Assembly (NCBI GenBank): GCA_030710605.1
Contig: CP092879.1
Location: 81,208,935 to 81,272,934, forward strand
Length of the DNA: 64,000 nucleotides
DNA from: Cordylochernes scorpioides
Taxonomy: Eukaryota > Arthropoda > Arachnida > Pseudoscorpiones > Chernetidae
Direction of reading: 5' to 3'
Part shown: positions 44,957 through 56,223 of the stretch, one piece after another
Numbering within the stretch: the stretch's first letter is position 1
Layout: the number at the start of each line of letters is the position of its first letter
Translations under genes and position numbers: made by a program
Notes under the pieces: model-generated
Databases searched by the model: none
Told to the model about the DNA's origin: nothing
The model's input: the letters and a program-made list of their open reading frames with translations, nothing else

Positions 44957-47527
44957 CAGTGGACCCTCGGTTTACGAGCACCTTGGAGTACGAGCTTTTC
45001 GCAGTACGAGCAAAATTTTTGAAAAATTTTACCTCGGATTACGAGTGAAATTTCGCATTACGAGCAACTCGTGATGGTTGCCCCTCTTCTCCATTTCCAC
45101 CTTTAGCGGCGGGATGAGGGCATATTTTTATATTAAATATTATTTTATTTATGGATTGTTATTAATCATTATAATATAAGTACAGTATATATATTTAATA
45201 CATACTATAATGTATATATTCAAATCGATACATATATATATATATATATATACATGTATATAGTATTTTAAAATTAAAGAAAACTTTTTTAATTTTTAAG
45301 ATAACTTTTTCCATTTGTAAACAAAGGCTCGAAGGTGTTATTAAAATTTAAAAAGTTGCTATTAAAATTTAAAAAGTTGCTATTAAAATTTAAAAATTTG
45401 CTATTAAAGTTAAAAAGTTTTCTTTAATCTTAAAATACTCTGTATATCATTTTGACTAATTTTAATTCAACGATAAAATTAACTCTCAATGATAAAGGAA
45501 TAGCTTTTTTTAATTTCTTATTTATTTTTTAGATTATATATGTATTTTCAAAAATTGGTGACAATTTCTACCTCTCTTGCTATAAAAATCCTATAAACAC
45601 TGCAAAATGGGCCCCGTGAAGAAATATGTTGAAAGAGAATTGGGTAAGAAGAAGGATATTATCACAATGGAGGCAAAGAGGGAAATGATTGAAAAGCACG
45701 AACGTGGCATGTGGGTGACAGAAATAGCGAGATTTTATAAGAAGTCGACATCAACGATTTGCACAATATTGAAGAAGAAAAAGGAATTAAGGGAGTTAGA
45801 TGTAGCAAAAGGAGTCACAAGACTATCAAAACAGCGTCCACGTCTTCTAGAAGAAGTTGAAAAATTGATTCTTGTATGGATAAACGAGAAGCAATTAGCA
45901 GGTAATACCATAACCCAGAATTTAATATGTGAAAAGGCAAAGGCCTTGTACGCCGAACTCAGGAGTAAAATACCATGTACATCAATCAATAGAGAACGAA
46001 GTACATGCAGACTTCAAAGCCAGCAAGGGGTGGTTCGAAAACTTTAAGAGGAGAAGTGGCATCCATAGTGTCACGAGGCATGGAGAGGGTGCAAGTTCGG
46101 ATGCTAAAGCAGCTGAGACATTCACTGCCGAGTTCGAGAAGCTCGCTGTTACCGAGTGTTACCACCCACAGCAAGTTTTTAATTGTGATGAAACAGGACT
46201 TTTCTGGAAAAAGATGCCGAAGAGAACCTACATTACAGCCGAAGCGAATACAATGCCCGGTCACAAGCCCATGAAAGACCGTCTCACCCTCTTGCTGTGT
46301 GCTAATGCAAGTGGAGATTTGAAAGTAAAGCCACTGCTCGTGTATCATTCTGAGAATGATCACTTACTGGATGAATTCAAGTTTATTGAGGTCAGGTTCC
46401 TCCCTCCTAACACCACCCCACTACTGCAGCCTATGGATCAGCAGGTCATTTCCAACTTTAAGAAAATATATATCAAAGAACTTTTTCAGAGATGCTTCGA
46501 ATTAACTGAAGAAACAAACCTTACTCTCCGAGAGTTTTGGCAGAATCATTTCAACATTGTCCACTGCCTTAAGATCATTGATAAAGCATGGAATGGAGTC
46601 TCCCAGAGAACTCTCGTTTCTGCTTGGACAAAATTGTGGCCTCACATCGTCCATGCATATGATTTTAAGGGGTTGTCTGGTGAACAGGAGCCACCAATTA
46701 TCGATGTTATTGTGTCTCTGGGGAAAACTTTAGGACTGGAGGTGAATGAGCCAATCATTCAAGAGCTTGTGGAGGAAGAAGATCAGGAGCTTACCACAAA
46801 TGAACTGATCGATCTTCATCGCGAGCAACACCAAGAGGCTAAGGAGGTGATCTCGTCTGGGGAAGAGGAGGATGAAAATTCACTGGGATCCCTCCCTTCA
46901 GATCAGATTCGGGAAATATGTGAATGTGGGAAACTGTGCAATTGTTCGTAGCAAAGCACCACCCGAATAAGCCGGCTGCTTTGCGAGCGACGGATCAGTT
47001 CAACGATAATGCGATGTCGCATTTCCGTGAAATTCTCAAAAAGAGGCAGAAGCAACAGTCATTGGACCAGTTCTTCGATAAAATTGAAAGAAAAAAATAA
47101 AATGTTATAAAATAACCCTTTTATGCCATTTTTCCCTCAAATAGTGGTTTTTTAACGCAATTGCATCAGCCATCCCAACATTATCTTTTATTATTATTTT
47201 TTTAAAATCTTTTTTATACATTTATTTATGCATTATCTTTTTATTTACTTATCACTAGGTTTGAAATTCAGTAACTATCACGTGTAAAATTTTTCTTTCG
47301 AATCTTTCATTAAAAATATGATAGCTATGATTTCAAATATTGAATGGAGTACAAGCTTCTCTTATACTTATCACGAAGTGTTTACCGACTCTAATTAAAC
47401 TAAAATTCATGGAAGAATTGCCCGAGTTTCAATTATTAAAAATAAGAAATTAGTTTCGCACTACGAGCGTTTTGGAGTACGAGCATGGCACTGGAACGGA
47501 TTATGCTCGCAAACCGAGGGTCCACTG
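44957..47527 (+). mobile_element. Tigger/pogo DNA transposon, TA-flanked
   Basis: Terminal repeats CAGTGGACCCTCGGTTTACG and the inverse TTTGCGAGCATA... side ending CGAGGGTCCACTG bound a 2571-bp element with TA on both sides (44,955-44,956 and 47,528-47,529). Subterminal GTACGAGC repeats occur at both ends. It contains one decayed transposase gene on the plus strand. Confidence 0.92.
45607..47100 (+). pseudogene. Tigger/pogo transposase, frameshifted and deleted
   Basis: ATG at 45,607 opens a CENP-B-like N-terminus with helix-turn-helix (VTEIARFYKKSTSTICTIL) and a second DNA-binding domain finishing KASKGWFENFKRRSGIHS. A frameshift lies at about 45,970-45,995. The DDE domain keeps the first aspartate (FNCDETGLFWKKMP) and the last (LPPNTTPLLQPMDQ). 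The stretch that should hold the second catalytic aspartate, between YHSEN and the FLPPNTT motif, is missing at about 46,348-46,375. A stop at 46,949-46,951 precedes a tail in another frame with FNDNAMSHFREILKKRQKQ, ending at TAA 47,098-47,100. It cannot transpose itself, but its ends are intact. Confidence 0.9.
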
Positions 47528-47529
47528 TA

Positions 47530-48709
47530 TGTCCATCTAAGCCACAAACCTCTGGTGATTGCGAGGTGTCGAGATGGAGCCTAAAGCCACCTTTAGCCTT
47601 GGCAGCACTGAGCCAGAGACCGAGATCCCCTTCCTGTAGTCAAGCCACCTGACCTATGGTGGATGACCTGGCCCCACCAACACCAAGTTAGTCTGAGATG
47701 GACTCAGACACCCCTTCCTGGTGGTCAAGACACCTGACCTATGGTGGATGGCCTGGCCCCACCAACACCAAGCTAGCCTGAGATGGACTCAGACACCCCT
47801 TCCTGTTGGTCGAGCCACATGTCCGATGGTGGCCGACTTGACCACAAGCCAGTCCAAGATGGACCCAGACGCCCCTTCCCTGTAGTCAAGCCATCGACCT
47901 ATGGTGCTTGACCTGACTCCACCACGAGCCCTGAACCTTTCCCAAGCTGACCCCAAGATGCCCAGAATCAACAATAATAATTATATTTTTTAAATCATTT
48001 TTTAATTCAATATTTTCATAATTTTTATTATTATTTTTTTGTGAATATATCTTTAATAATTTTATATTTAATTCATTTTTATCATTCTTTTTGAGATGCC
48101 TTTTTTTAAATTTTTTATTTTCATAGAGAGAAAAGTGATGATAGCCTTGAGGGGTGAGTTCAGCAACACTGGGGACAAAGAAGCGGGATATTTACATTCT
48201 TGAAAATTTTGATATTGACATTCGGATTTTTACATTTCTTTTTATTAACAAAAACTAGATTTTTTTTCTGAGAAGCAAAAAAGACTTGGAGTTGCGGAGG
48301 GCCGCTGGCTGCGGCCCTTGCCTGCCCCTTTTGAATGGTGGACATGGCTGGGATGAAGAGGTAGGTCGGGGATAATGGGACTTTGGCACGATAGGCCTTT
48401 TTTTTTTTTTCTTTTTGTATAAAGTTTGAAACTCCTCCCTTTTAACCTTATTTACAGTTTTTTTTCTTTAATATATATATTTTTAAATTATATATGTGTG
48501 TGATTTCATTAATTAATATAATAATAAAAAATGTTGTGCATTGAAAGATTTTATTAGTCAAAATAAAAATTTGTCTAATCAAAAAGATTGATTGGTCAAT
48601 TTCCCCATCAACATAATTGCTAGCCGGCACAGCTTTAGGTCTCTACATGTGCCATAGATGAATAAATTTGTGGTCTGGTTTTCTGCAGCCACTGGCGCCC
48701 TAATATATG
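47530..48709. other. GC-rich 84-bp tandem repeats, then AT-rich DNA
   Basis: Four units of 76-85 bp, marked by CCCCTTCC at 47,627, 47,711, 47,796 and 47,872, contain ACCTATGGTGGATG and GGCCCCACCAACACCAAG. Beyond 47,980 the DNA is AT-rich without genes. Confidence 0.7.
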
Positions 48710-50291
48710 TGTTGGGTCAGTTTTTCCACTAAATGGGACCCAACAAAGATGTAAACATTCATTTACATCATATAAATATATATATACGCAGTGTCTCGCC
48801 GAAGTGTTTGTTGCCTAGGTGGAGAACTCCCAACGATGGCCGACGATGCTCTAAAGGCCCCCTCCCTGACGCAGGGCCTCTCTTGGAAGGATGTACAAAG
48901 AGCACATGTACAAATAAAACTAGACACCTGAGGACACCAGACTTCCATGCCAAAAGCTGATGCCTGGTGGGGGGGAAAGACACGGGTGGTGACATCCAGA
49001 GACATCCGTGCTGGGAGCTGCTGTACCATATGTACATATATTCCCCTCAATTTTAGTAGTAGGTGACCTAAGGAAAACAATTTGTCATATAAACATGTAA
49101 ATCAATAATTTTTATATACTCGGGATATATATATATTAATTAATTTCCTAAAGGAATTAATTTTAGGGATTAATTTGTTTTATCCAATATACAATTTTTT
49201 TTTCGCGCGGCAACACGGTAAATTGGGGGCGTGATCATGATGACGTGCGTGTTTTTTTTCTTCCGACGAATGAAAATGCCCATGATCACGTGGGTGTTTG
49301 CTTTCGACGAATGAAAATGCCAGCCAATAGAAACTTTGGCATGATCAACGAATGGAAATGAAGAGAGGCTAGGATAAAAAGGGCCCGTCTTGACTAAACA
49401 GGGGAGATAGAGAAAAAGTCGCTCAGTGACAGGAGAGATCCAGCCAGTCGGGCCTGAGACGTAGAGGAGACCAGACCTTACCGCCCTTTCCGAGAGAAGG
49501 TAAGCCCCGCCATCATGGCCCAGCTCCCCCTTTTAATTTTCAAGTAGAACTAATCCATTTAGATTTTGGATGGGCCCTAAAGGGCTTTAAATACAAGATG
49601 GAATGTTAGTATTTTTCGTGTCTTGTCCCGTTAGAATAGATGGAGACCCATATTTTCTCTCATACAACGAAGAATTTGTAACCTTAAGTCACCTCTACCT
49701 AGATCATTATGTAAATAGAATGTCTCGCTAGTATAAAATGTCCCCAAAATTTTGCCCAATAAATATCTATATATATATAATTTATACAGAGAGTTTGGTT
49801 TCCCTTCATACATTTTCATTCTCTAGTTTTATGGTAATACCCCCCACCTTATTATCACAAATTGTACTGAATATGGACTACCGACTCTGATGGAATAGAG
49901 TTGTGTACTGTGTATTTGCTGTGATATATTGACACAGCAACAGTTGCAAAATACGACTTTATTAGGGCTGCCTTGAGGGTATCTATCTGTTAGGTTTTAA
50001 TAATATTTGTATCCTCATGTGAAGAATCTGTCTTTCCCTCACTGTTTGAACAAGATGTTGTATGTTTCTTACCTATTTGAAGGGAATGTTGCTAATAATC
50101 AAGTCTCCCATAAATTGCCGGCCATATACACTGTCGCGAGTGTCTGTGTTTCAGTATGTTCCATCATGTCTACCATTATATTGTTCGTTGATTTAAAATT
50201 AATAAGACCCATGTTGCCTTAAACTCATTAGGTTGTTCTCTTTATGATTTTATTGAAGACCTTTGTTTTAGATACATTACGATTATTAATG
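48710..50291 (+). repeat. LTR-like repeat X, copy 1
   Basis: Starts TGTTGGGTCAG and ends ATTAATG. Copies: 52,160-53,704 (minus), 55,546-56,223 (partial, plus) and about 60,404-61,846 (minus). In the last, a purine tract GGCAGGGGGAGGAT sits just before TGTTGGGG on the minus strand, as a polypurine tract would before a 3' LTR. It contains CCAAT and TATA-like promoter motifs and a splice donor. No coding region seen. Confidence 0.65.
49320..49405 (+). promoter_or_regulatory. Candidate Pol II promoter in LTR-like repeat X
   Basis: A CCAAT motif at 49,324-49,328 and GGATAAAAAGG at 49,372-49,382 are about 45 bp apart, followed 120 bp later by a donor-like GAGAAGGTAAGC at 49,493-49,504. This order resembles U3-R-leader of LTR elements. 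Inference only. Confidence 0.45.
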
Positions 50292-50292
50292 T

Positions 50293-51400
50293 TGTCGCGT
50301 TCCCGATTTTAGACCTACGAGAACGGAGCATGTAAGGAGTGACTTAGTAAAATTTCCTTAATACAATTTACGAGTGTAACCTTCGACTACAATGTCACCA
50401 CCATCCTCGGAATGTACGTTGTAACTTTATAAAAATTTCTTTATTAAAAACTGCAGGTGTAACATTTTAGTAACAGGGTCTCTACCCCAATAGGCGAAGC
50501 GTTTGATATAGAGATAAACAATGTAGAACTTGAGCATAAGAACTATAATTGGAAGGATGGAATATCAGATAATATACTAGGTACAGAAGGATTTAGAGGA
50601 ATGCAGTTCCAAGTAGAAGTTTCATGTCGGTGTGAGAGGGACCCCTCAAGAGAGGCCCCCCGTTGACGGATTTTTCCTGGAATGTATCGGGGCGTCGGGT
50701 ATCGCGCGGGAACTAACGACGTCTCAGGAATGTGGGGGTCCAGCGTCCATTCTCCCTCCCTGCATCTTCTTCCATGAAAGAGAAAATGGCGGACCCTTCC
50801 CCTGCCTTCCTCGTTGTCACAACTTATCCCTTTAAGAGATTCACTTTCTGGCGGTTCAGCAACCCACTGAAGACGCTGCGGACTACTTCGTAGGGGAAAT
50901 TATAATAATAGGCCTTTATAATTTCTACAGCTAAATTGTAAATAGATTCATACACAGGCATTTATAACCCAAATAACACAAACGATAGTCAAACATACAA
51001 ATTTACTTGTATCATACCCTACCCTCCTAACGGCATAACAGTAGCCCGAGGAATTAGGAAATATGGTATAAAGACATATTATGAAAACACCTAACATACG
51101 CGCAATAATCAGAAATCATAACAAAAAGATAGCCATAACTCACCAGTATTCAACAGTCAAGCGATGTAATCAATAGAATGCAACCAATGCAATAGTATGT
51201 ACAAAGGCGATACCCGGCAGACAAGTAATAGATAGAATGGATAGGCGCACCAGATCCATAAATAGAAATAATAGCAATTAGACATACGCTTCCTCATATT
51301 TAAGACAGTAACTCTTATTTCATTAACTCTGTTCCATAGCTAATTCAAGTTTCATAAGTTAAATTATTATATAATAGTTTTCACCTTAGTCTAGAAATAT
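50293..51400 (+). repeat. Repeat Y/PLE block, plus copy
   Basis: Starts TGTCGCGTTCCCG and runs through a GC-richer segment (about 50,630-50,890, GAGAAAATGGCGGACCC) into the GIY-YIG remnant. The whole block is inverted at 54,470-55,468. Short ORFs in the GC-rich part are not conserved between copies. Confidence 0.75.
50960..51265 (+). pseudogene. Penelope-like GIY-YIG endonuclease remnant A
   Basis: The plus-strand frame at about 51,174-51,233 reads IECNQCNSMYKGDTRQTSNR and then a stop, against the family pattern C-x2-C...Y-I-G-E-T-x-R. The glycine-isoleucine core is damaged (YKGDT). The upstream part aligns with remnant B after frameshifts. It is followed at 51,525 by a Penelope-type ribozyme-like box. 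Confidence 0.7.
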
Positions 51401-51524
51401 GCAAATAGCCTGTACTTAGCATATAACAATAGGTTAATAGTTCCTTTATGAAAATTTTGTAAAGATGTAAATATATTAGGTAAATATATATAGCTACTAA
51501 CTATCCACCACCATCGCGTTATTC

Positions 51525-51554
51525 CTATAGAAGGACCACCATATCCGAAAGCTT
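51525..51554 (+). ncRNA. Penelope-type hammerhead-like box
   Basis: CTATAGA, GGACCACCATATCC, GAAAGC about 260 bp downstream of GIY-YIG remnant A. The order matches Penelope-like elements, which carry hammerhead motifs in their terminal repeats. Confidence 0.5.
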
Positions 51555-51639
51555 GAGCCTTATTAAGCGGGAAAGAAAAATGATACGCAACCTCAGAGTT
51601 TCATTATTTTTTATTGAGATTTCGCAGAGGTTAAGATAT

Positions 51640-52159
51640 TTGAATCAGTTTGCTATCTGGATATATGTAGGAGGAACCCTACTTGTAAAGATTATATCTG
51701 AAGTCTAACAAATAAGATTTAAAGACAAGCAAACTATACACTTAATAGTGGACGGCTCTCCCATCATAAAGATAGACGCTGGAATGGAACCGCCATCCAT
51801 TTTACCGCCCCTACAGTCCAACGGACTTTGGAAGATCTCAGAAAAGATGAACATGTTACTATTAAAGACTAAAATCCTGAATATATAAGGCCAAATTAAT
51901 ATTTCTATTGAAGTACAGTAAGTTAAAAATCAATATTTCAAAATAGTTATCATGAAGTACCAGATTCAGATTTCTAGTAGAAAGTCTGATTAAACGTGCG
52001 GATATCATTTGATTCCCAATTTTATAATAAAGGTTCAACAAAGTGCGACAAGTAAGTTACCATCTGGATACATGTGAAGGACCCCATTTTATAAAGATTA
52101 TACCGGAATCTAACAGATAGGTTATAAGAGACAAACATACTATAGACTTATGCTATTGT
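51640..52159 (-). repeat. Repeat C, minus copy (degraded)
   Basis: Reverse complement of the block at 53,708-54,430 and 56,224-56,935, with many substitutions and several indels. It adjoins repeat X at 52,160 exactly as the other copies do. Confidence 0.7.
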
Positions 52160-53243
52160 CATTAATAAACGTAATATATCTAAAACAAAGGTCTTCAATA
52201 AAGCCGTATAGAGAACAACCTAATGAGTTTTAAGACAACATGTATCTTATTAATTTTAAATCAATGAACAATATAATAGTAGACATGATGCAACACACTG
52301 AAACACAGACACTAACAACGATGTATATGACCGGCAATTTATGGAGACCTGATTATTAGCAACATTCCCTTCAAATAGGTAAGAAACATACAACATTTCA
52401 TTTATACAGTGGGAGTAACATCATAGAGCAAAAGAATGGAGTATGTATGAGAGGGAACAAGAAATTGCTCTTATACGATATGTATCAGATATTTATTTGA
52501 ACTATTCAGATTTTTGGGGACACTTTTATGCTGGCGAGACATTCTATTTACATAATAATGTAGGTAGGGTGACTTAAGGTTACTATTTCCTCTCTATAGA
52601 TTGGAGAACATAGATCTCCATCCCTTCTAACGGGACAAGACACGAAAATACAAACATTCCATCTTGTATTTAAAGCCCTTTTAGGGCCCATTCTGGATCT
52701 AAATAGGGGGCTAAGCCATAATGGCGGGGCTTACCTTCTTTCGGAAAGCGGCGGCACGGACTGGTCTCCTCTACGTCTCAGGGTGGACTGTCTGGATCTA
52801 TATCCTGTCACTGAGCGACTTTTTCTCTCTCTCCTTTTTTTAGTCCAAAAACCGCCCTTTTTATCCTAGCCTTTCTTTATTTCCATTCGTTGGTCATGCC
52901 AAAATCTCTATTGGCTGGCATATTGATTCGTTGAAAGCAAACCCCCACGTGATCAATGGGCATCCCCATTCGTCGGAAGAAAAACACGCCCGTCCTCATG
53001 ACCACGCCCCCAATTTCCCGTGTTGCCGCGCGAGAAAGAAATTGTATATTGGATAAAACTAATTAATCCCTAAAAAAAAAATTAATTCCTTTAGGAATTA
53101 ATTAATATATATATATATCCCGAGTATAAAAAAAATAATGATTTACATGTTTATATGACAATTGTTTGTGTTACCGCGCAAGAAAATAAATTGTATAATA
53201 GATAAAACAAATTAATCCCTAAATTAATTCCTTTAGGAAATTA

Positions 53244-53292
<49 letters not shown>

Positions 53293-53704
53293 GAGTATAT
53301 AAAATTATTGATTTACTTGTATATATGACAAATTGTTTTTCTTAGGTCACCTACTACTAAAAATGGGGGGGAATATATGTACATATGGTACAGCAGTTCT
53401 CAGCACGGATGTCTCTGGATGTCACTCGTGTCTTCCTTCCCCCCACTAGGCATCAGCTTTTTGGCATGGATGTCTGGTGTCCTCAGGTGTCTAGTTTTAT
53501 TTGTACATGTGCTCTTTGTACATCCTTCCAAGAGAGGCCCTGCGTCAGGGAGGGGGCCTTTAGAGCATCGTCGGCCATCGTTGGGAGTTCTCCACCTGTG
53601 CAACAAACACTTCGGCGAGACACTGCGTATATATATGTTTATGTGATGTAAATGAATGTTTACATCTTTGTTGGGTTTTGTTTATTGGAAAAACTGACCC
53701 AACA
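52160..53704 (-). repeat. LTR-like repeat X, inverted copy
   Basis: Reads CATTAAT at 52,160 and finishes GACCCAACA at 53,704. It matches 48,710-50,291 on the opposite strand. It contains an expanded (TA)n tract at about 53,247-53,290. Confidence 0.75.
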
Positions 53705-53869
53705 ATGTCAATAGTACAAGTCTTTAGTTTGCTTGTTTTTATTTGTTAGATTCTGGTATAATCTTTATAAATAGAGTCCTTCCCATATATCCAGATGATA
53801 ACTTACTTATCGCCTTTTTGTTGAATCTTTATTATAAAATTAGGGTTTAAAAAAAGGATATCCGCATGT

Positions 53870-54136
53870 TTAATCAGATTTTCTACCAATAAAATCTGAA
53901 CCTAGTACTTCATGGTATCTAATTTGAAATATAGATTTTGACTTGTTATACTTCAATAGAAATGTTAATTTGGTCACATATATATTCAGGATCTCAGTTT
54001 CTAATAATATAACATGTTCATCTTTATCTGGGATCCCCCAAAGTCGTTGGATGATCTCAAAGAACGTGACACAAAAAGAGCGTGTCACGGACCCGAGTCC
54101 GTGGGTTTGAAGAGGCGGGCAATAGTTGACGATCAA
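53870..54136 (-). other. Unrecognised 88-codon ORF in repeat C
   Basis: The protein contains FFEIIQRLWGIPDKDEHVI and IYVTKLTFLLKYNKSK. An identical-length frame with three differences occurs at 56,382-56,648. The downstream end is a clear TAA; upstream sequence on the minus strand stays partly open in another frame. I do not recognise a family. Conservation may only reflect recent duplication. Confidence 0.4.
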
Positions 54137-54469
54137 TTCCAGCGTCTGTTTTGATGGCAGAGTCGACCATTATTTCATAGACCATTTTAATTTAATGTAG
54201 GAACGAGGATAATTCAATATTTCCCTCCTTTTCTTCCCAAGTACACGTGGGTCCTTAGTTTAATGGGGAATCTCTTTATACATCTGTCCTAAACTCACCG
54301 TTGAATCATTATTATAAAAAAAATCGGGATTAAAAGATACCTGCATGTTTAATCAGATCTTCTACCAATAATCTCTGAACCTGGTACTTCACGACATCTA
54401 ATTTGAGATACTGACTTCAATGTATCATACTTCAATAGCATCCAGACCACTTTTACGTATTTCTAAACT

Positions 54470-55468
54470 AAGGTAAAAAAACTACTATATAATAATTTAA
54501 CTTATGAAATTTGAATTAGCTATGGAACAGAGTTATGAAACAAAAGTTACTGTATTAAATATGAGGAAGAGTACGTTTAATTGCTATCATTTCCATTTGT
54601 GAATCTGGTGTGCTCATTCATTCTATCTATTACTTGTTTGCCGGTTTCGCCTATGTACATACTATTACATTGGTTGCATTCCATTAGGTATATTGCTTAG
54701 CTGTTGTATATTGGTGAGTTATGGCTATTGTTTTCTTTTGTTATGGGATTTCTGACTATTGCGCCTATATTGGGTGTGCTTTCATAATATGTCTTTATAC
54801 CATATTTCCTGATTCCTCGGGCTATTGTTACGCTGTTAGGAGGGTACGATATGACACAAACAGATTTGTATGTTTGACTATTGTTTGTGTTATTTGGGTT
54901 ATAAATGCCTTAATATGAATCTATTTACAGTTGATCTGTAGAAATTATAGAGACCTGTTGCTAAAATTTTTCACTATGAAATAGCTCCCAGCGTCTTCAG
55001 TGGGTTGCTAAATCGCCAGAAGGTGAATCTCTTAAAGGAATGGTTGGGACAACGAGGGAGGCAGGGAGAAGGGGTCGCCATTTTCTCTTTCATGGAAGAA
55101 GAAGCAGGAGGGAGAATGGACGTAAGTTGAAACCCCTGAGAAGTTGAATTCCACATTCCATAGACTTCGTTAGTTCCCGAGACACCCGACTCTATACACA
55201 TTCCAGGAAGGATCTGTCATCGGGCCTCCCTGACGCTGGGCCTCCTTTGGGGGGTCCCTCCCACGCCTTGTATGGAAGAAAGTTTTCCACTTGAGTCCTC
55301 CTGTACCTTGTACATTATCTGATACTACATTTCATCAAGACAACCTTAGCTGTTTAAGTCCTATATTTGTCTATTTCTATGTCACATTTGTATATCTTAA
55401 TAAGGAAATTGTACTAAGTCACTCCTTACATGCTCCATTCTCGTAGGTCTAAAATCGGGAACGCGACA
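54470..55468 (-). repeat. Repeat Y/PLE block, inverted copy
   Basis: On the minus strand it begins TGTCGCGTTCCCG at 55,468 and ends near TTAGAAATACG at 54,470. It mirrors 50,293-51,400. On the plus strand its end, AACGCGACA, directly precedes the tRNA-Lys complement. Confidence 0.75.
54594..54906 (-). pseudogene. Penelope-like GIY-YIG endonuclease remnant B
   Basis: The minus-strand frame carries IYNPNNTNN, SYPPNSVTIARGIRKYG, one TAA after NSPIYNS, then MECNQCNSMYIGETGKQVID and RMNEHTRF. The C-x2-C, Y-I-G-E-T and R...N-E-H residues of Penelope-type GIY-YIG nucleases are all present. These nucleases nick target DNA to prime reverse transcription. No RT domain is joined to it here. Confidence 0.8.
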
Positions 55469-55469
55469 G

Positions 55470-55545
55470 TGGCGCCCAACGTGGGGCTCGAACCCACGAC
55501 CCTTAGATTAAGAGTCTCATGCTCTACCGACTGAGCTAGCCGGGC
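55470..55545 (-). tRNA. Full tRNA-Lys(CTT) complement with CCA; retroelement PBS
   Basis: The minus strand folds as tRNA-Lys: acceptor GCCCGGC/GTTGGGC with two G-T pairs, A box TAGCTCAGTCGG, anticodon loop with CTT, B box GGTTCGAGCCC, discriminator G and then CCA. CCA is not encoded in animal tRNA genes. On the plus strand TGGCGCCCAACGTGGGGC (55,470-55,487) is a classical tRNA-Lys primer-binding site, one base after the LTR-like end CGCGACA. One substitution from the animal consensus as I recall it (TAATCTAAGGG). Best read as a copied primer tRNA; a true tRNA gene is the alternative. Confidence 0.8.
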
Positions 55546-56223
55546 CTGAGACGTAGAGGAGACCAGACCTTACCGCCCTTTCCGAGAGAAGGTAAGCCCC
55601 GCCATCATGGCCCAGCTCCCCCTTTTAATTTTCAAGTAGAACTAATCCATTTAGATTTTGAATGGGCCCTAAAGGGCTTTAGATGATAACTTAAAGAAAT
55701 GTTAGGGTTCATATACCTTGTCCCGTTAGAATAGATGGAGATCTATGCCTTCCCCCCCCCCCCCCCCCCCCCGTTATAAGAACAAATTTGTAACCTTTAG
55801 TCACCTCTACCTAGATCATTATGTAAATATGTAAATAGCTTGTCTCGCTAGTATAGATGTCCCCAACAAAATCTCGCCTAATCAGAATAAATATCTAATA
55901 CAAATATATGGAGAAATTTCCTTGTTCCCTCTCATACATACTCCATTCTTTTGCTTTATGATGCTACTCCCACTGTTTAAATGAAATGTTGTATGTTTCT
56001 TACCTATTTGAAGGGAATGTTGCTAATAATCAAGTCTCCCATAAATTGCCGGCCATATACACTGTCGCGAGTGTCTGTGTTTCAGTATGTTCCATCATGT
56101 CTACCATTATATTGTTCGTTGATTTAAAATTAATAAGAACCATGTTGCCTTAAACTCATTAGGTTGTTCTCTTTACGATTTTATTGAAGACCTTTGTTTT
56201 TAGATACATTACGATTATTAATG
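55546..56223 (+). repeat. LTR-like repeat X, partial copy
   Basis: Starts inside X at CTGAGACGTAGAGGAG, joined to the tRNA 5' end over the shared bases CGGGC. It continues to ATTAATG. It holds a run of 21 C at 55,752-55,772. Confidence 0.75.
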
